NCBI RefSeq assembly: GCF_036850765.1
Contig: NC_089492.1
Coordinates: forward strand, 74,907,982-74,971,981
DNA: 64,000 nt
From: Saccopteryx bilineata
Taxonomy: Eukaryota > Chordata > Mammalia > Chiroptera > Emballonuridae
Direction: 5' to 3'
The translations under genes and the position numbers were made by a program. Below are positions 44,269 to 55,833 of the stretch, piece after piece; within the stretch, counting starts at the first letter, position 1; every line of letters begins with the position of its first letter. The notes beneath the pieces were generated by a model. That model ran no database searches. It worked only from the letters and a program-made list of their open reading frames with translations, and had not been told where the DNA came from.

Positions 44269-44801
44269 CAGTATTCTGTGAATCTTTCATTTAAAATGAC
44301 TTCAGATTACTCTTTCTTTCCTAGCTTTATTTCTAGTACTATATAGCAGTGTTTTTCAACCAGTGTGCCGTGAGACATGGTCAGGTGTGCCGTGGGGAAA
44401 TTAAACATGGGTCCCCAAACTACGGCCCAAGTGCTGGATATGGCCTGCAGAGGCTATTTATCTGGCCCACCGCCAGCCACCTCCATCCGAACATAAACAT
44501 TCCCCTCACAATCCCTCCAACTGTCAGCGACAGGAAGAGTGGAGGCACAGGGAATTCACTGACCAATCACTTTCTAGGATTCATCCCAACCACTAGCAAT
44601 GAACCAATAGTAGGCTGCCTCTCATCCACACCCAGGAAGGTCTCCACTCGGGCTGCCGCACACACTTGTCATTGTGTGGCCGGGGCGAGTAGTTGAAGCT
44701 GCTACTCCTCCCCATGGTCCCGATTTCTAATCCTGGTCAGGACTGGAGGTAAATGTTGCCACCACTAGATAAAGCCTCAGCCTCAGCTGGTTATGTCTAT
44801 C

Positions 44802-44963
44802 TTGATGGTGTATATAGATATTTGACCTTTTTCTTTTTAAAAGAGGCCCCCGCAGAGGGTGATATACAATGCATCACAATGCATCACAATGTTATCTATA
44901 TTATATATGGCCTCCTGAAGGGTCATCTTCTTAAAGAGCTCAAATCTCTATATACACCATCAA
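44802..44963. repeat. Inverted repeat inside the hAT-like element
   Basis: Arms 44,802-44,820 ('ttgatggtgtatatagata') and 44,945-44,963 (its complement with one mismatch) enclose 124 bp, including a doubled 'caatgcatcacaatgcatca'. Could mark the ends of a small inner element. Confidence 0.85.
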
Positions 44964-45225
44964 AACAGACAGAACCAAGGCCCCTGCACCCAGCTGACCA
45001 TGGGATTTGAACCCACAACCTCAGGGAGAACTCTAGTATTTATCAGAATCCTTACCTAGAAAGCAAACTTGTCAATCTGACAGTAGAGATGCTCTGAGGA
45101 CTTATGATGTTACACAAGTACCCAACATTTTCTAAAATTGATTTTGTCCAGTCTCTATATAGAGAGAGTATTTCCCAAATTGATTTGAACCCACAACCTT
45201 GATGAAAGCTCCAGTATCTATTAGC

Positions 45226-45720
45226 GGGACTGTATATATGAGTGGATACACGGGACTCTATATAGGAGGGGTTACATGGGACTGTATATATGAGGTTACA
45301 TGGGACTGTATATGAGGGGATGTTACGTGGGACTGTATTTATAAGGGGATGTTACGTGGGACTGTATATATGAGGGCTGTTACATGGGACTGTATATATA
45401 AGGGGATATATGGGACTACATATATGAGGGGTTACATGGGACTGTATATATGAGGTTACATGGGACTGTATATGAGGGGATGTTACGTGGGACTGTATAT
45501 GAGGGGATGTTACGTGGGACTGTATATGAAGGAATGTTACGTGGGACTATATATGAGGGATGTTACGTGGGACTGTATATATGAGGGGTTACATGGGACT
45601 GTATATATGAGGTTACATGGGACTGTATATGAGGGGATGTTACGTGGGACTGTATATGAGGGATGTTACGTGGGACTATATATATGAGGGATGTTACATG
45701 GGACTGTATATATGAGGGGG
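45226..45720. repeat. Tandem array of gggactgtatatatgagg units
   Basis: Nineteen 'gggact' cores are spaced about 22-30 bp apart over 495 bp, mostly 'gttacatgggactgtatata' or 'gttacgtgggactgtatat'. A higher-order block starting 'gttacatgggactgtatata' recurs at 45,271, 45,431 and 45,588, about 160 bp apart, so blocks were duplicated as well as single units. A plus-strand frame reading GLYMRGCYV repeats is an artefact of the units. Confidence 0.95.
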
Positions 45721-45890
45721 TTATCCTTTTTTATTTAACTTTTTTTTTAATAAATGTAATTTATTTAAACTTTAAATAAATTCTAATAGAGTGTCGTTTT
45801 GTGTCATTTTGGTAGGTGGTGTGCCCCAGGAGTTGGTAAATGTAAAAAATGTTCCACGGCTCAAAAAGGTTGAAAATCACTGCTATAGAG

Positions 45891-46077
45891 GATGCATTCA
45901 AAACATGATCAGCAGTCGACAAAGTTAGTATTTTCAATGGACTTCATGCATACAGTCACTCCACTTATAATTCTACTTAGTATACAACTGCCAGACATGT
46001 TCTTTAAAAAAAGGAAATCACCCTCTCATCTATTGGAAATTTCCCCAAAGGTCTCTATTCCTTATTGTACTAGGTTC
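45891..46077. other. Unassigned short stretch
   Basis: No feature recognised between the hAT-like element and the next SINE. Confidence 0.4.
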
Positions 46078-46086
46078 AATCTTTTC

Positions 46087-46090
46087 TTTT

Positions 46091-46137
<47 letters not shown>

Positions 46138-46140
46138 CTT
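46087..46140. repeat. (TTTC)n microsatellite
   Basis: About 13 tetranucleotide units, grown from the A-rich tail of the SINE (minus strand GAAA). Confidence 0.95.
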
Positions 46141-46502
46141 TTAGTAAGTGAGAGGTAGGGGAGGCAAAGAGACAGACTCTGACACATGCGCCCCGACCAG
46201 TATCTACCTGGCAAGCCCACTACTAGGTGATGCTCTGCCCATCTGAGGCTGCTGCTCCCTTGTGCAGCAATCAAGCTATTTTAGAGCCCAAAGGGAGGCC
46301 ATAGAGCCATCCTTAGCTCCCAGGACCAACTTGCTTGAATAATTGAGCCATGGCTGCAGGAAGTGAAGAGAAAGAGAGAAAGAAAAAGGGGAGGCGTGAA
46401 GAAGCAAATGGTTGCTTCTCCTGTGTGCCCTGACTGGGAATCAAATCCAGGACTTCTATACGCCAGGCTAATGCTCTCCTACTGAGCCAACAGGCCAGGG
46501 CC
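46089..46502 (-). mobile_element. Long SINE with an expanded TTTC tail
   Basis: Antisense order as at 5,777 and 14,404: (TTTC)n tail, 'gagacagactctgacacatg', 'ggcaagcccactactaggtg', 'gagccatggctgcaggaagt', 'agcaaatggttgcttctcct', 'gactgggaatcaaatccagg', 'caacaggccagggc'. The 11-bp duplication 'caatcttttct' at 46,078-46,088 and 46,503-46,513 fixes the ends. Confidence 0.92.
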
Positions 46503-48720
46503 CAATCTTTTCTATTTAATTTTTTTCAAAGACCCTCTACCCTACTGTATCTCTTCAGAACAGCCTTTTCCACTTTGGGGCCTTCATTTTCAATTGTATT
46601 CATACCACTTACCCATATAACCTGGGCATATTCTAGTGTATCATGCCAGTTTCCTCCCTAGAAGTCAAAGAGCAAGGACTCTCCTGATAAATACTGATTT
46701 AATGGAAAGATGACGGGACTTGGTCTCATGGGGCTGGATCAATTACTATTTGAGATTAAATAATTCAGGGAAGTGAGGGGGTCAGCTTTGTTTACTGCAG
46801 ATTCAAATTCATATCTTGTTTTTATGTGCACTCTAGTTACATTTAAGGGAAAAAGTATGTAAATACAGAGACCAAGCAGGGCTACTCTCTGCAATGTGTC
46901 TGAGGCCCCAGCACAACACCTGGGGAGTGGTCGGCTGCAGTCAGTTTTTGCTGGTTGATGACTCAATAGATCTGGTTAAGTCTCACCATCAGAAGTCCAG
47001 GCTTTTTTTTTTTTTTACAAGCTTCTCAAAGCTTTCATTCCCAAAGAAGCAACTAAAGAAAACCAGATGACAAGAATTTCAAGCTGTCAAATGTTCTGGT
47101 TGTCAGATTTAAACAGGGATATCCTGTGCAATGGAGAGGCTGGCTGCTGCCAATTTCACATTCTGTTCTCTGGTGTCTGGACAAAGCCTGCCGTGCCAGG
47201 GAGCTGACAGGTCGGGAGCCCTCCAGATTCCGCAGACACACAACCCCACACTCTGATTTCCAGAGTTTCCCTGCATTACATAGAGGAAGGGCTAGGTTCA
47301 CAATGGAAAAAAATGATTAATCATCAGTAGAGAGATCCTTCCATTTTCTGGGTGCTCATGTTAGACTTTGGCCTCGACAGCACTCCCTGTAACCTACATC
47401 CTATAGTGAAATGAGAAATCTATCTCCTAATTTGGCCAGAGAGATTGGGGGACCAGGTTAGAGGGGTTGGCCCAGCTGACCACCGGAGACACCTTTAATT
47501 CAAATCCTAAACCACAAGCAGTGCCTGTGATCAAGGAGCTTTACAGGACATAAGGGATTCAAAGAGCATCTTAACCCACCTCCAGCAGCGCTGCCAGTTC
47601 AAGCTGGCATGTGCCTCTGTCCCTCGAAACGCTGGCAGACTCCCTGCTTATGGCTTCCATTAGTGGCACTGAGTATGTATGAAAGCTTCCTTCTAGAAGT
47701 AGTTACTTTTGAGGCCATAAACATTTCAGATGGAAAACAGAAAAAAAGGAAGGAAGCACAGTGAAAGTAACTAGAAAAGAATAAGAAAAGACTCCCAAAA
47801 GGAGAAGCATGCCGATTCAAAAAAGATCATGTAAAAGCAAATGAAATAATACTAGATGAGAAATCTGCTGTTTCTCTTTGAAATAAAGCACTCTGTTCTA
47901 TTTTTCAGGTGTTGTATTTGTTTATTGTCTAAGATGTATTTTATAAAAAGCCACTTGAAAGAGAGACTTATTCATTCTGGGATCTCAGGACCTCGCTGGA
48001 TGAACGGTACAGGCAAGGGGAGGTTGTGGGCTGCAGTGAACCCTGCAAAAGTTCCGACTGACGGTCATCTGAAAGAACCAGACTGTTTCAGAAGGAGGTA
48101 CTTTCAGTTGAATCCATTGTTACATAAAGCTTACTATGTTTATTCGTTTGGAGGAAACTGGGCCAGCCCCTATAACCAAGAGGTCTTTTACCACAAAAGA
48201 TAAGGTCACTAGACACCAATCCAAGAGCCACTTCCTCTTTGAGAGGCCACCATATAGCAGTTTCTGACATCAAGAAGAAACAATGTGTTTTACACAAACC
48301 AGTATGAAAGGAAATTAACTGATTCTTTGATCTCGAGGCCTGCATTGACTTCTGAAGTTGGGACTGAATCTTGCCCCTAGAAAATGCTCCTTGAAACACT
48401 GTACTGAGAATCCCCTATCTTTTATTCCTTGTGGTCAACACTGCGTATGTTATTGGAAGAGCAGTGAAAGGCTGGTGTTGCCTGGGAGATTGCTGCTCTA
48501 TCAGTGGAACAGGGGAGGACACAAACTGTACTCTATTGTGTTTCTACTGGAAGAGGAGGTCCTTATCTGCTAAGACGCTCATCAATGGTAAGTCTGAGAG
48601 AAATGTTTGTGGTTGTCCTATGGCTTAGTGGTGACAGAATGACAGTTGCCACCTACCTCTATGGCAGGAGCGGGGCACACTTTGGGCTACAATTCATGCT
48701 GTGGCAAAGGAAAGACAAAT

Positions 48721-48756
48721 CTCATTAACGGTGTTTTAACGAGCTCAGTTAATGAG
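48721..48756. repeat. Perfect 9-bp hairpin
   Basis: 'ctcattaac' (48,721-48,729) and 'gttaatgag' (48,748-48,756) are exact complements around an 18-base loop. Each arm holds an ATTA core. Could be paired homeodomain sites or chance. Confidence 0.6.
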
Positions 48757-49635
48757 CTTCGGGCATTCTAAATAGCAGCAATTAAAAAATATCTTGAAAT
48801 TTTATACGTCTTCCAGTAAAATATATTCACCTAGATTTTTAAAGTTTGGGCAAATACAGAGTTAAAGTAATCTCAGTCAAAGCCTAAATCAACCTCTTAC
48901 AGGGAATAAATGCTAATTAAGGAAAACAGAGGAAGCATATTCTATTCTTTCCCGCACACTCGGGCTGCACAAGCTCTCACCACAGTCTCTGGAGTGACCA
49001 ACAGTGCTCCCTAAGAATGCCAGTGGGGCGCCCGTCCAATTAGCAGGTGCGAAGAAGGGTCAGAGTGCTGAAACATTCCACAGAGGAGGTGGGTGGGCAG
49101 GCAGATGCGGCCAGAGAATGTTTTCTCTGTCTCACGCCTTTACAAAACAGTGTCTTCTCATGACTCCTCCATCTCCTCCTTGCTTATATCACTGGATATA
49201 AGTTTTACAAGTCTCTAATAATAAAAAACTAAAAATGCCCTGGAAAGGATAACAGGTCTAAAATTACCAGGGAATAATCAAATCCTGAAATACCTGTATG
49301 AAACAAGTACTTCCAAAATTCGCTCAAGTCCTCACTGGTAAGGCTAGACATCATTTTATTTATTATTCTTTAAGATTGCAGTAGATAAAAAGTCTCAGTA
49401 GGGCACACAGCTGCCGTGGAGCAGAGGGAGCTGTACAGAGAGCCCCGAGTTAGGGACTGCCCAGGCATCCGGCAGGCTGAAGCAGAAGCTGCGGGAAAGG
49501 AGACACACCTGTAATGATGACTGCGATAATGATTCCTACAATTTTGTTTTAAATAGGAATGGCAGAGATGTCTAAGAAAATGGTGGTAGCTGCAGAGGTT
49601 TTTATCTCTGAATACTCCTCCACCCCTCCCCAAAG

Positions 49636-49638
<3 letters not shown>

Positions 49639-49686
<48 letters not shown>
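49639..49686. repeat. (GA)n microsatellite
   Basis: About 23 GA units, ending 'ggagaatcagc'. Likely polymorphic. Confidence 0.95.
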
Positions 49687-49689
<3 letters not shown>

Positions 49690-50887
49690 ATCAGCTAGGA
49701 TAGAAAGCCCAAAAACCCACAAACATCTATAACGAGGTGTCCACGTGAAATGCACATACAACAAAGTAGGAACAAATGAACAACAGCAAAAAGACCTGTA
49801 TCTTTTCCTGTAGGAGGAAATCGAGGGAAAGAAAGGTGACTTTATCTTTCAGGAGAGACAGTACCCTAAGTCAATCATCAAAACTCCCAGAGCGCAGCAG
49901 CTGACCTGGGCATGCATGCTGCAGGCCCCGGGCCACAGGTGGGCCTGAGAACGCGGAGGTGCTCTGAGCCTGTGAAACCCTGACGCCTCCCACACACCAA
50001 GGCACCTTCCAGGACAAATCCCCGTATCTAGCAGAAACATGAGACGAGGTCCCAATAAATGGAAGTGGAAGGGCAGAGGAGGAAGATTTTAGAATTTAGA
50101 AAGTCATTTTTTAAATCTTATCATGAAAACAACAGAAGACGGTGAGCCTGGAGGGGGAAGCTAGAGAAGGAATTCCATCTCCCCTTTTCTCTCAAAGAAA
50201 AACCTTCTCATTTACATACATGCAATAGGAGGCTATACCAGTCAAATCCACAGACAGTTGAGCAGGAAAATAAGGCTGAGGAGAGGGTCCCAGCAGACCC
50301 CGAAAGCCTGACAGAAAAATAGGCTCAAAAACAAATGAATGCTGCTACCTGATATTTCAATAAACATAAAAGGAATGTAAAAATTGACAGAAACTGGTTT
50401 TTTAAAATATATATAGTTTTAAAAACTCAGAAATGAAATGACTAGAGAATGAGAAGGTTTGCAAAAGTGAAAGGAAAAAAACAACTCAGGAAATAATTTG
50501 TTTTAAAAAATCATTTCTAGAATGTAGGTTAAACTAGAAGGAACACAAGTTTGAAAAACATAATGGATAAGGTCTCCTTGGAGAAACGACTGATTTCAGA
50601 TCTAGCACAGGCAGTGAACACAATGTTCCTACCCATCTTGTCCTACCAGAGAGTGGGAAAGCCTACCAAAGACTACTGTGCATGTGTCAAAGAGACTCAG
50701 GGAACTTGAAGAGGAGCCATGAAATTAAGAAGGGACAATCTGTATACAAATAATTGTAATAACCTCAACAAAAACTACAACAAAGAAATAAAATAATAAC
50801 TGATCATCTTTGGAAGATACTCTGGAATTTTCTTTTTCTTTTTCTATTCCCCACCCCTATAAAACTGGTCAATAAAATAATAAATGC

Positions 50888-51298
50888 TGCCTGACCAGGC
50901 AGTGGCACAGTGGATAGAGCATTAGGCTGGGATGCTGAGGGCCCAGGTTCAAAACCCCAAGGTTTCCACCTTGAGCAAGGGCTCATCTGGCTTGAGCACA
51001 GGCTCACCAGCTTGAGCAAGGGGTTGCAGGCTTGAGCATGGGATCACAGATATGACCTCATGGTCACTGGCTTGAGCCCAAAGGTCACTGGCTTAAGCCC
51101 AAGGTCTCTGGCTTGAGCAAGAGGTCACTTGTTCTGCTGGAGTCCCCCAGTCAAGGCATATATGAGAAATCAATCAATGAACAACTAAGGAGACTAAGGA
51201 GCTGCAACAAAAAATTGACGCTTCTTATCTCTCTCCCTTCCTGTCTGTCTGTCCCTCTCTCTCTGTCTCTCTCTAAAATATAAAATAAATAAATAAAA
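50888..51298 (+). mobile_element. Long SINE with internal 21-bp repeats
   Basis: Head 'cctgaccaggcagtggcaca', 'gtggatagagcattaggctg', B-box-like 'ggttcaaaacc', then six or seven roughly 20-bp units ending 'ggcttgagc' (50,970-51,125). After these come 'tcaaggcatatatgagaaat', a CT tract and A-rich tail. Older than the SINE at 51,483. Confidence 0.88.
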
Positions 51299-51468
51299 GA
51301 TACATTTATTCTGCCTTTCCAAATTAGAATGTAACTCAGAGCAACCAAACAGTTGATGAGAGGAATAGTCCAGCTAATAAATGAATAAAATTACAATTAG
51401 TAGAATATCACTACTTCTTTGTACCCATCATACATTAGTGGTTGGAGGCACTGATCAGGAATGGCTGC
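51299..51468. other. Spacer between two SINEs
   Basis: Short AT-rich spacer with no feature. Confidence 0.5.
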
Positions 51469-51482
51469 AAAATCACGGTGAG

Positions 51483-51877
51483 GGCCCTGGCCGGTTGGCT
51501 CAGCGGTAGAGCGTCGGCCTGGCGTGCGGAGGACCCGGGTTCGATTCCCGACCAGGGCACACAGGAGAAGCGCCCATTTGCTTCTCCACCCCTCAGCCAC
51601 GCCTTCTTCTCTGTCTCTCTCTTCCCCTCCCGCAGCCAAGGCTCCACTGGAGCAAAGATGGCCCGGGCGCTGGGGATGGCTCTGTGGCCTCTGCCTCAGG
51701 CGCTAGAGTGGCTCTGGTCGCAACATGGCGACGCCCAGGATGGGCAGAGCATCGCCCCCTGGTGGGCAGAGCGTCGCCCCATGGTGGGCGTGCCGGGTGG
51801 ATCCCGGTCGGGTGCATGCGGGAGTCTGTCTGACTGTCTCTCCCTGTTTCCAGCTTCAGAAAAATGCAAAAAAAAAA
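51483..51877 (+). mobile_element. Young full-length SINE (ggccctggc type)
   Basis: A tRNA-like head with A-box 'tggctcagcgg' (51,496-51,506) and a perfect B-box 'ggttcgattcc' (51,538-51,548), a CpG-rich body ('gggcgctggggatggctctg', 'gcgtcgccccatggtgggcg') and an A-rich end. An exact 14-bp duplication 'aaaatcacggtgag' lies at 51,469-51,482 and 51,878-51,891. Intact promoter boxes and CpGs mean it could still be transcribed by RNA polymerase III and was inserted recently. Closely matches the copy at 14,404. Its open frames (up to 162 codons) are repeat sequence, not a gene. Confidence 0.96.
51496..51548 (+). promoter_or_regulatory. RNA polymerase III internal promoter of the SINE
   Basis: A-box at 51,496-51,506 and B-box at 51,538-51,548, spaced as in tRNA genes. 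The best preserved pair in the window. Confidence 0.8.
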
Positions 51878-51891
51878 AAAATCACGGTGAG

Positions 51892-53139
51892 AACAGCAGA
51901 CACTTTATAGCTCCTTCTGGGATTAATTGAGATCACCTAGGAAGTAGACTTGCAGAAAAATCAAACCTAAGTTTCGTCAGTCCTCTAGATCTACCTACAA
52001 GTTGGATGTAAGTACATGGGTCACAGGAGCATGATAAATGTGCAAGTATGAAGGAGTTGCAGGGAGCATAATACAGACAGTTGGGAACCCTACAGGGAAA
52101 GTGCTTTGGATTCGATAACAAATAAATAAGTGCCAAAAAATAAGAATAATGGAGATCTGTTAAACTATAGATGAAAAGAAGTTATGTAACACTCATTAAT
52201 GAAATAAATAATGGTTATTAAAAATATATTCAGAGGACAAACAAGGAAATGTAAACCGACTGGATATTTGTTGATAGTAAGAAATCACTGTTATTTTGGG
52301 GATGTGTGAGGATGACTCTACTATTGGGTTTAAAAAGACAGTTCTTATATTTTAGAAATATACCTACAAATTTTTTTTTTTTACTGAGAAAAAGAAACCT
52401 GGCCCTTGCTTCAAAATTGCTGGGAATGATCATGGTTGTCATGGGAGAGGTTGTAGAGAAAATAAATTGACCAGCAATTGATATTTGATGAGACCAATCA
52501 ATAAAAGTTTCTACGTTTTTCTATCTCTATAGATGTTTGAAATTTTCTGTACTAAAGCATTGTTCTATAAAGAAGATGGGTTGAGATTTTTCTCTTCTGA
52601 GCTCACAAAAGGGAGAAAGCCATTCTAAGTCAGGAGGCTTCCTCTCTGGGCAAGAATCGTAATCACAATTCTGCCTCCCACCTATACCATCTGATTCTAA
52701 AACTCAGACACCCAGATAGCTCTGAGGGTCTGGTGGTGAAATCAACAAGAACAATAATGAAGTTGGTCAGTCTTACCGAGAAGAACACAACAAAGAACAC
52801 ACATGCTGGTCCGAGGTCTGGGGAAGATGCTATAAGGTCAATATAAGTCAAAATAAATAAATAAATAAAATGTATTTTCTCCAAACACCAGTTGTTAATT
52901 GTTGTGAATATTATTGCAGCAAAATTTCCTTTCTGCATTTTCAGAATTAAAGTAAATTGACTATTTAGAGATAGCATTTGAATTGTATCCTCCAAGCCTA
53001 GAAGTAATCATCTAGGTGGAAATGATACTGAATCTGTTTTGGCCACGGAAGTGTATTCTCCCTTCTTGTTTGCTGTGTCTGTACTGTTATGAAAAGGTGT
53101 GGGCAGATCTATAAATCATTAACACCAGGATTGGAAATG
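51892..53139. other. Unassigned AT-rich DNA
   Basis: No recognised element. A T-run (52,371-52,381) and a TAAA run (52,853-52,868) are the only repeats. Confidence 0.35.
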
Positions 53140-53400
53140 GGGTTCTTTGTAGCTCGCTTCCTCTACACTCCACACCCTCTCTGGCACCTCTGCACTCAAC
53201 CCCATATATTTATTTAATCCCTCAGATTATTGTCTATATCCTTTCTTTTCAAATGGGCCACACATTCCTTTAAGGGCAGTGACCAGAATTATCAACATTA
53301 AATTTACTTTTGATCTCTCCATCCCCAACATAATGCTTTCAAAATTTGTGTTGCTTGGTATATGTTTGACCATAAGAAATTGTAGAAACAACTCTATTCT
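53140..53400 (+). repeat. Possible L2 relic
   Basis: 'tctctggcacctctgcact', 'cattcctttaagggcagtga', 'ttgatctctccatccccaac', 'ataatgc' recall the L2 3' region ('aagggcagggaccat', 'atccccagc'). Strongly diverged. Confidence 0.5.
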
Positions 53401-55235
53401 AACTAAATAATAACAATGATACTATAACTACTACTAGTAAAATATATATATATATATATATGAAATAGAATATAAGTAGGAGAATAAAGATGGCACTGGA
53501 AATTCCAGACTATAAAATGAGTTATCCAAATTTATTGATTGTGAACAGGTACTTGTAAACTGGTCACTATTTAAATTCATAATTCAGGGAAGGGTTAAAG
53601 CAAATTTTTTATAAAATAATATTTTATAACTAACTTTTTTATCTTGCCTAAAGTTCTAATACAAATAGATGAGCTACAAAGTATTCATTCAGATTCTCAA
53701 CTGATCTACTCCTTGGTTTTGCTTATAAAACAATTAGAACTGTTGTAATTTGTCAAGAATTCACCCATCTCTCCTTTGTTTATTCCCCAAGTTTTGGTAT
53801 CATTACAAAATCAAGTCCTTTAGCACAATTTAACAGCCTCAAAATTCCTCATTAATCTTACTCCACTAGGACCAAAAAAGATTAAAATGAGGAAATCCCT
53901 GGCTACATGCTGAGAAATGCCCGTTGAGGGATTCACTCACAGCGGACTAGGATGCAGAGTGCACCAGCACTGGGATTTGAACTCCAAACTGGACTATGAA
54001 ACCACCACCTCTCTCTCTCTCTCTCTACTCTCTTTTTAGAGACAACGAAAATGAACCTGCCACCTGGCCTTTGAGATTCTGCAAAGAGACCCTAGTGGAA
54101 TCCTTTGTCTCATTCATCTTCCCAAGCCCCACTCCCTTCCCTAGTTTCAGGATAGTGATTTCCAGATAAGCATGATGAGTACAGACAGCAAGGTTAGAAG
54201 AAGAATATAGTTTAGTCTTGTGACCAGGTTACTCACAGAACAAACAAGCTGGCTACACAGTGGTTAGCTTCTTTAAAGGCTTTGGGGCTTTGTGCAGAGG
54301 AGTTTCAGCTTAGGCAAGCGACCTCGTCGGCAGTTTAAATAACTCTGTGGACATCAAATTGCAGGTATATATGTGAAATGTGTCTAGAAAACCTTTTATT
54401 CAAACTTAAGATGCATAATTTTACTACTTCTGTAGGTTTGGAAAAATATATTCAGGTGAAACAAGGAGAAAAGATTGAATTTGTATAACTAATATCTTCT
54501 TCACCCCTTAGCATTATTTCCTCCTATTTCATCCAGAAATAATATATTCTGTGAGAAAGATTTTTTTATGAATTAGACCATATATTTAAGTGTACTAAAT
54601 CTTTATATTTATTAAAATTTCTCAAATATAGTTACGGTTCCATCACTTTCTGGAAGAAAGCAAAAGGTACAGTTTTATTCTTTCTTAAGAATCAAGGTTT
54701 ATGAATATTAATTATTACACAATGTGGAAATCCAGGCTTGTTTTTAGGAGGTTTTTGAGATCATTTGAGCTATTTCTTTCCATACAGAATGGAACTTCTC
54801 TCTCCTCTGCTCTCTGCTGGTATTTTTTCTGCTGCACTTACATCCTACTGAGGTTGCTCGATGTCATTGCTTGATTTGAGGTTGTGAAGGTCAGCTGGTA
54901 CATTCTCCCTTCCACAGAATAATAAAAATGGGTTTTGTGATGACAGTTTGCCCTCAGAGGCCTCCCTTCCCACTCGTTTCCACTTTATATCTGGTGTGAC
55001 AACTAAAACAGATGAGTACTCTCTGGGTTGGCCACACAGGAATCAATTATTGGATTTATTTCATCCATAGTCAAAACAGGTACTCCCAAGGTACAGCCTT
55101 CTGCCTGTGGGGAGTAAACTAATCCACAACCAGCATCTACTCTCCCATCAGAACCTTGTCTCCATGGTAACAACAACCAGCTCTTGTCTGCTGTTTCTTA
55201 GCCACTGTAGAAACTGACCAAGTTCCAGTTATTAT
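53401..55235. other. Unassigned AT-rich DNA
   Basis: An (AT)n tract lies at about 53,443-53,461 and a CT tract at 54,009-54,027. No exon or element recognised. Confidence 0.35.
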
Positions 55236-55833
55236 AGTGTCTATTAGTGCATGGACAGATGGATAAAGAAAATGTAATATATATATTACATATAGAAATA
55301 TATAGAATAAAGAAAATGTAATATATATATATGGGAATATTACTCAATCATAAAAAAGGAAATCTTGCCATTTGTGACAACATGGGTAAAGCCCAAGGGT
55401 ATGATGCTAAGTGAAATAAATCAGACAGAAAAAGGCAAATACAGCATGATCTTGCTTATAGGTGGAATCTCAAGTAAGCTGAACTCAAAGAAACAGAGGG
55501 TAGAGTGGAGAATGCCAGAGGCTGGAGGGTGGAGGAAACAGGGAGATGTTGTTCAAAATGTACACACTTCCAGTAATAAGTGGAATATGTTCCAGGGAGC
55601 TAATGTGCAGCATGGTGACTTTCATTAACAACACACATATTACATAATTGAACATTACTAAGATTTTTAATGTTCTCAACACACATACAGAAACAGTAAT
55701 TCTATGAAGTGATAGATGTTTGAACTACATTTTAGTCACCATTTCTCAATATACACATGCATGAAGTCATCACCCTGTACACCTAGAATTGATTACACAA
55801 TGTTACATGTCAATCACATGTCCCTAAAGCTGG
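55236..55833 (+). mobile_element. Old L1 3' end
   Basis: 'gacagatggataaagaaaat', 'gggaatattactcaatcata', 'caacatgggtaaagcccaag', 'gtgaaataaatcagacagaa', 'ggtggaatctcaagtaagct', 'aatgtgcagcatggtgactt', 'caccctgtacacctagaatt', 'gtcaatcacatgtcc' follow the ORF2 end and 3'UTR of a Mesozoic/early Cenozoic L1 subfamily (L1MA/L1MB type). It has the non-G-rich 3'UTR and so differs from the young copies. Confidence 0.85.

Larger units (their letters stand above)
44347..45882. mobile_element. hAT-like DNA transposon, 1.5 kb, with internal array
   Basis: Ends 'cagtgtttttcaaccagtgt' and, from the right, 'cagtgattttcaaccttttt' are hAT-type inverted repeats with the 'gtgtgccgtg'/'gagccgtgg' subterminal block. 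Flanks 'ctatatag' (44,339-44,346) and 'ctatagag' (45,883-45,890) agree at seven of eight bases, as an 8-bp hAT duplication should. The interior holds a possibly nested 'gggtccccaaactacggccc' element (from about 44,408), an inverted repeat, a direct repeat and a large tandem array. No hAT transposase is visible, so it is non-autonomous. The boundary call is strong; the internal origin is not resolved. Confidence 0.85.
46514..50887. other. Mixed single-copy DNA, no gene seen
   Basis: The longest stretch here without a clear mobile element (4.4 kb). It contains a GA microsatellite and a small hairpin (separate entries). Open frames up to 115 codons (47,856-48,203) have no recognised domain and many occur in several frames at once. 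An internal exon of a gene cannot be excluded without alignment. Confidence 0.35.

Noticed and set aside
45460..45687. Repetitive GLYMRGCYV-type protein
   Set aside because: A direct translation of a non-coding tandem array whose units differ in length and shift frame.
47856..48203. 115-codon plus-strand frame as a possible exon
   Set aside because: No domain or compositional signal, and the opposite strand is open over part of the same interval. Kept only as unassigned DNA.
50950..51130. CRISPR-like regular repeats
   Set aside because: The roughly 21-bp units are contiguous degenerate repeats within a SINE in a mammalian genome; there are no spacers.
51483..51560. Possible tRNA gene (A and B boxes)
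   Set aside because: It is the tRNA-derived head of a SINE: no proper cloverleaf ending with a terminator, and it continues into the SINE body with a target duplication around the whole unit.
51442..51930. 162-codon open frame
   Set aside because: Spans the young SINE and its flank; repeat sequence, not a gene.
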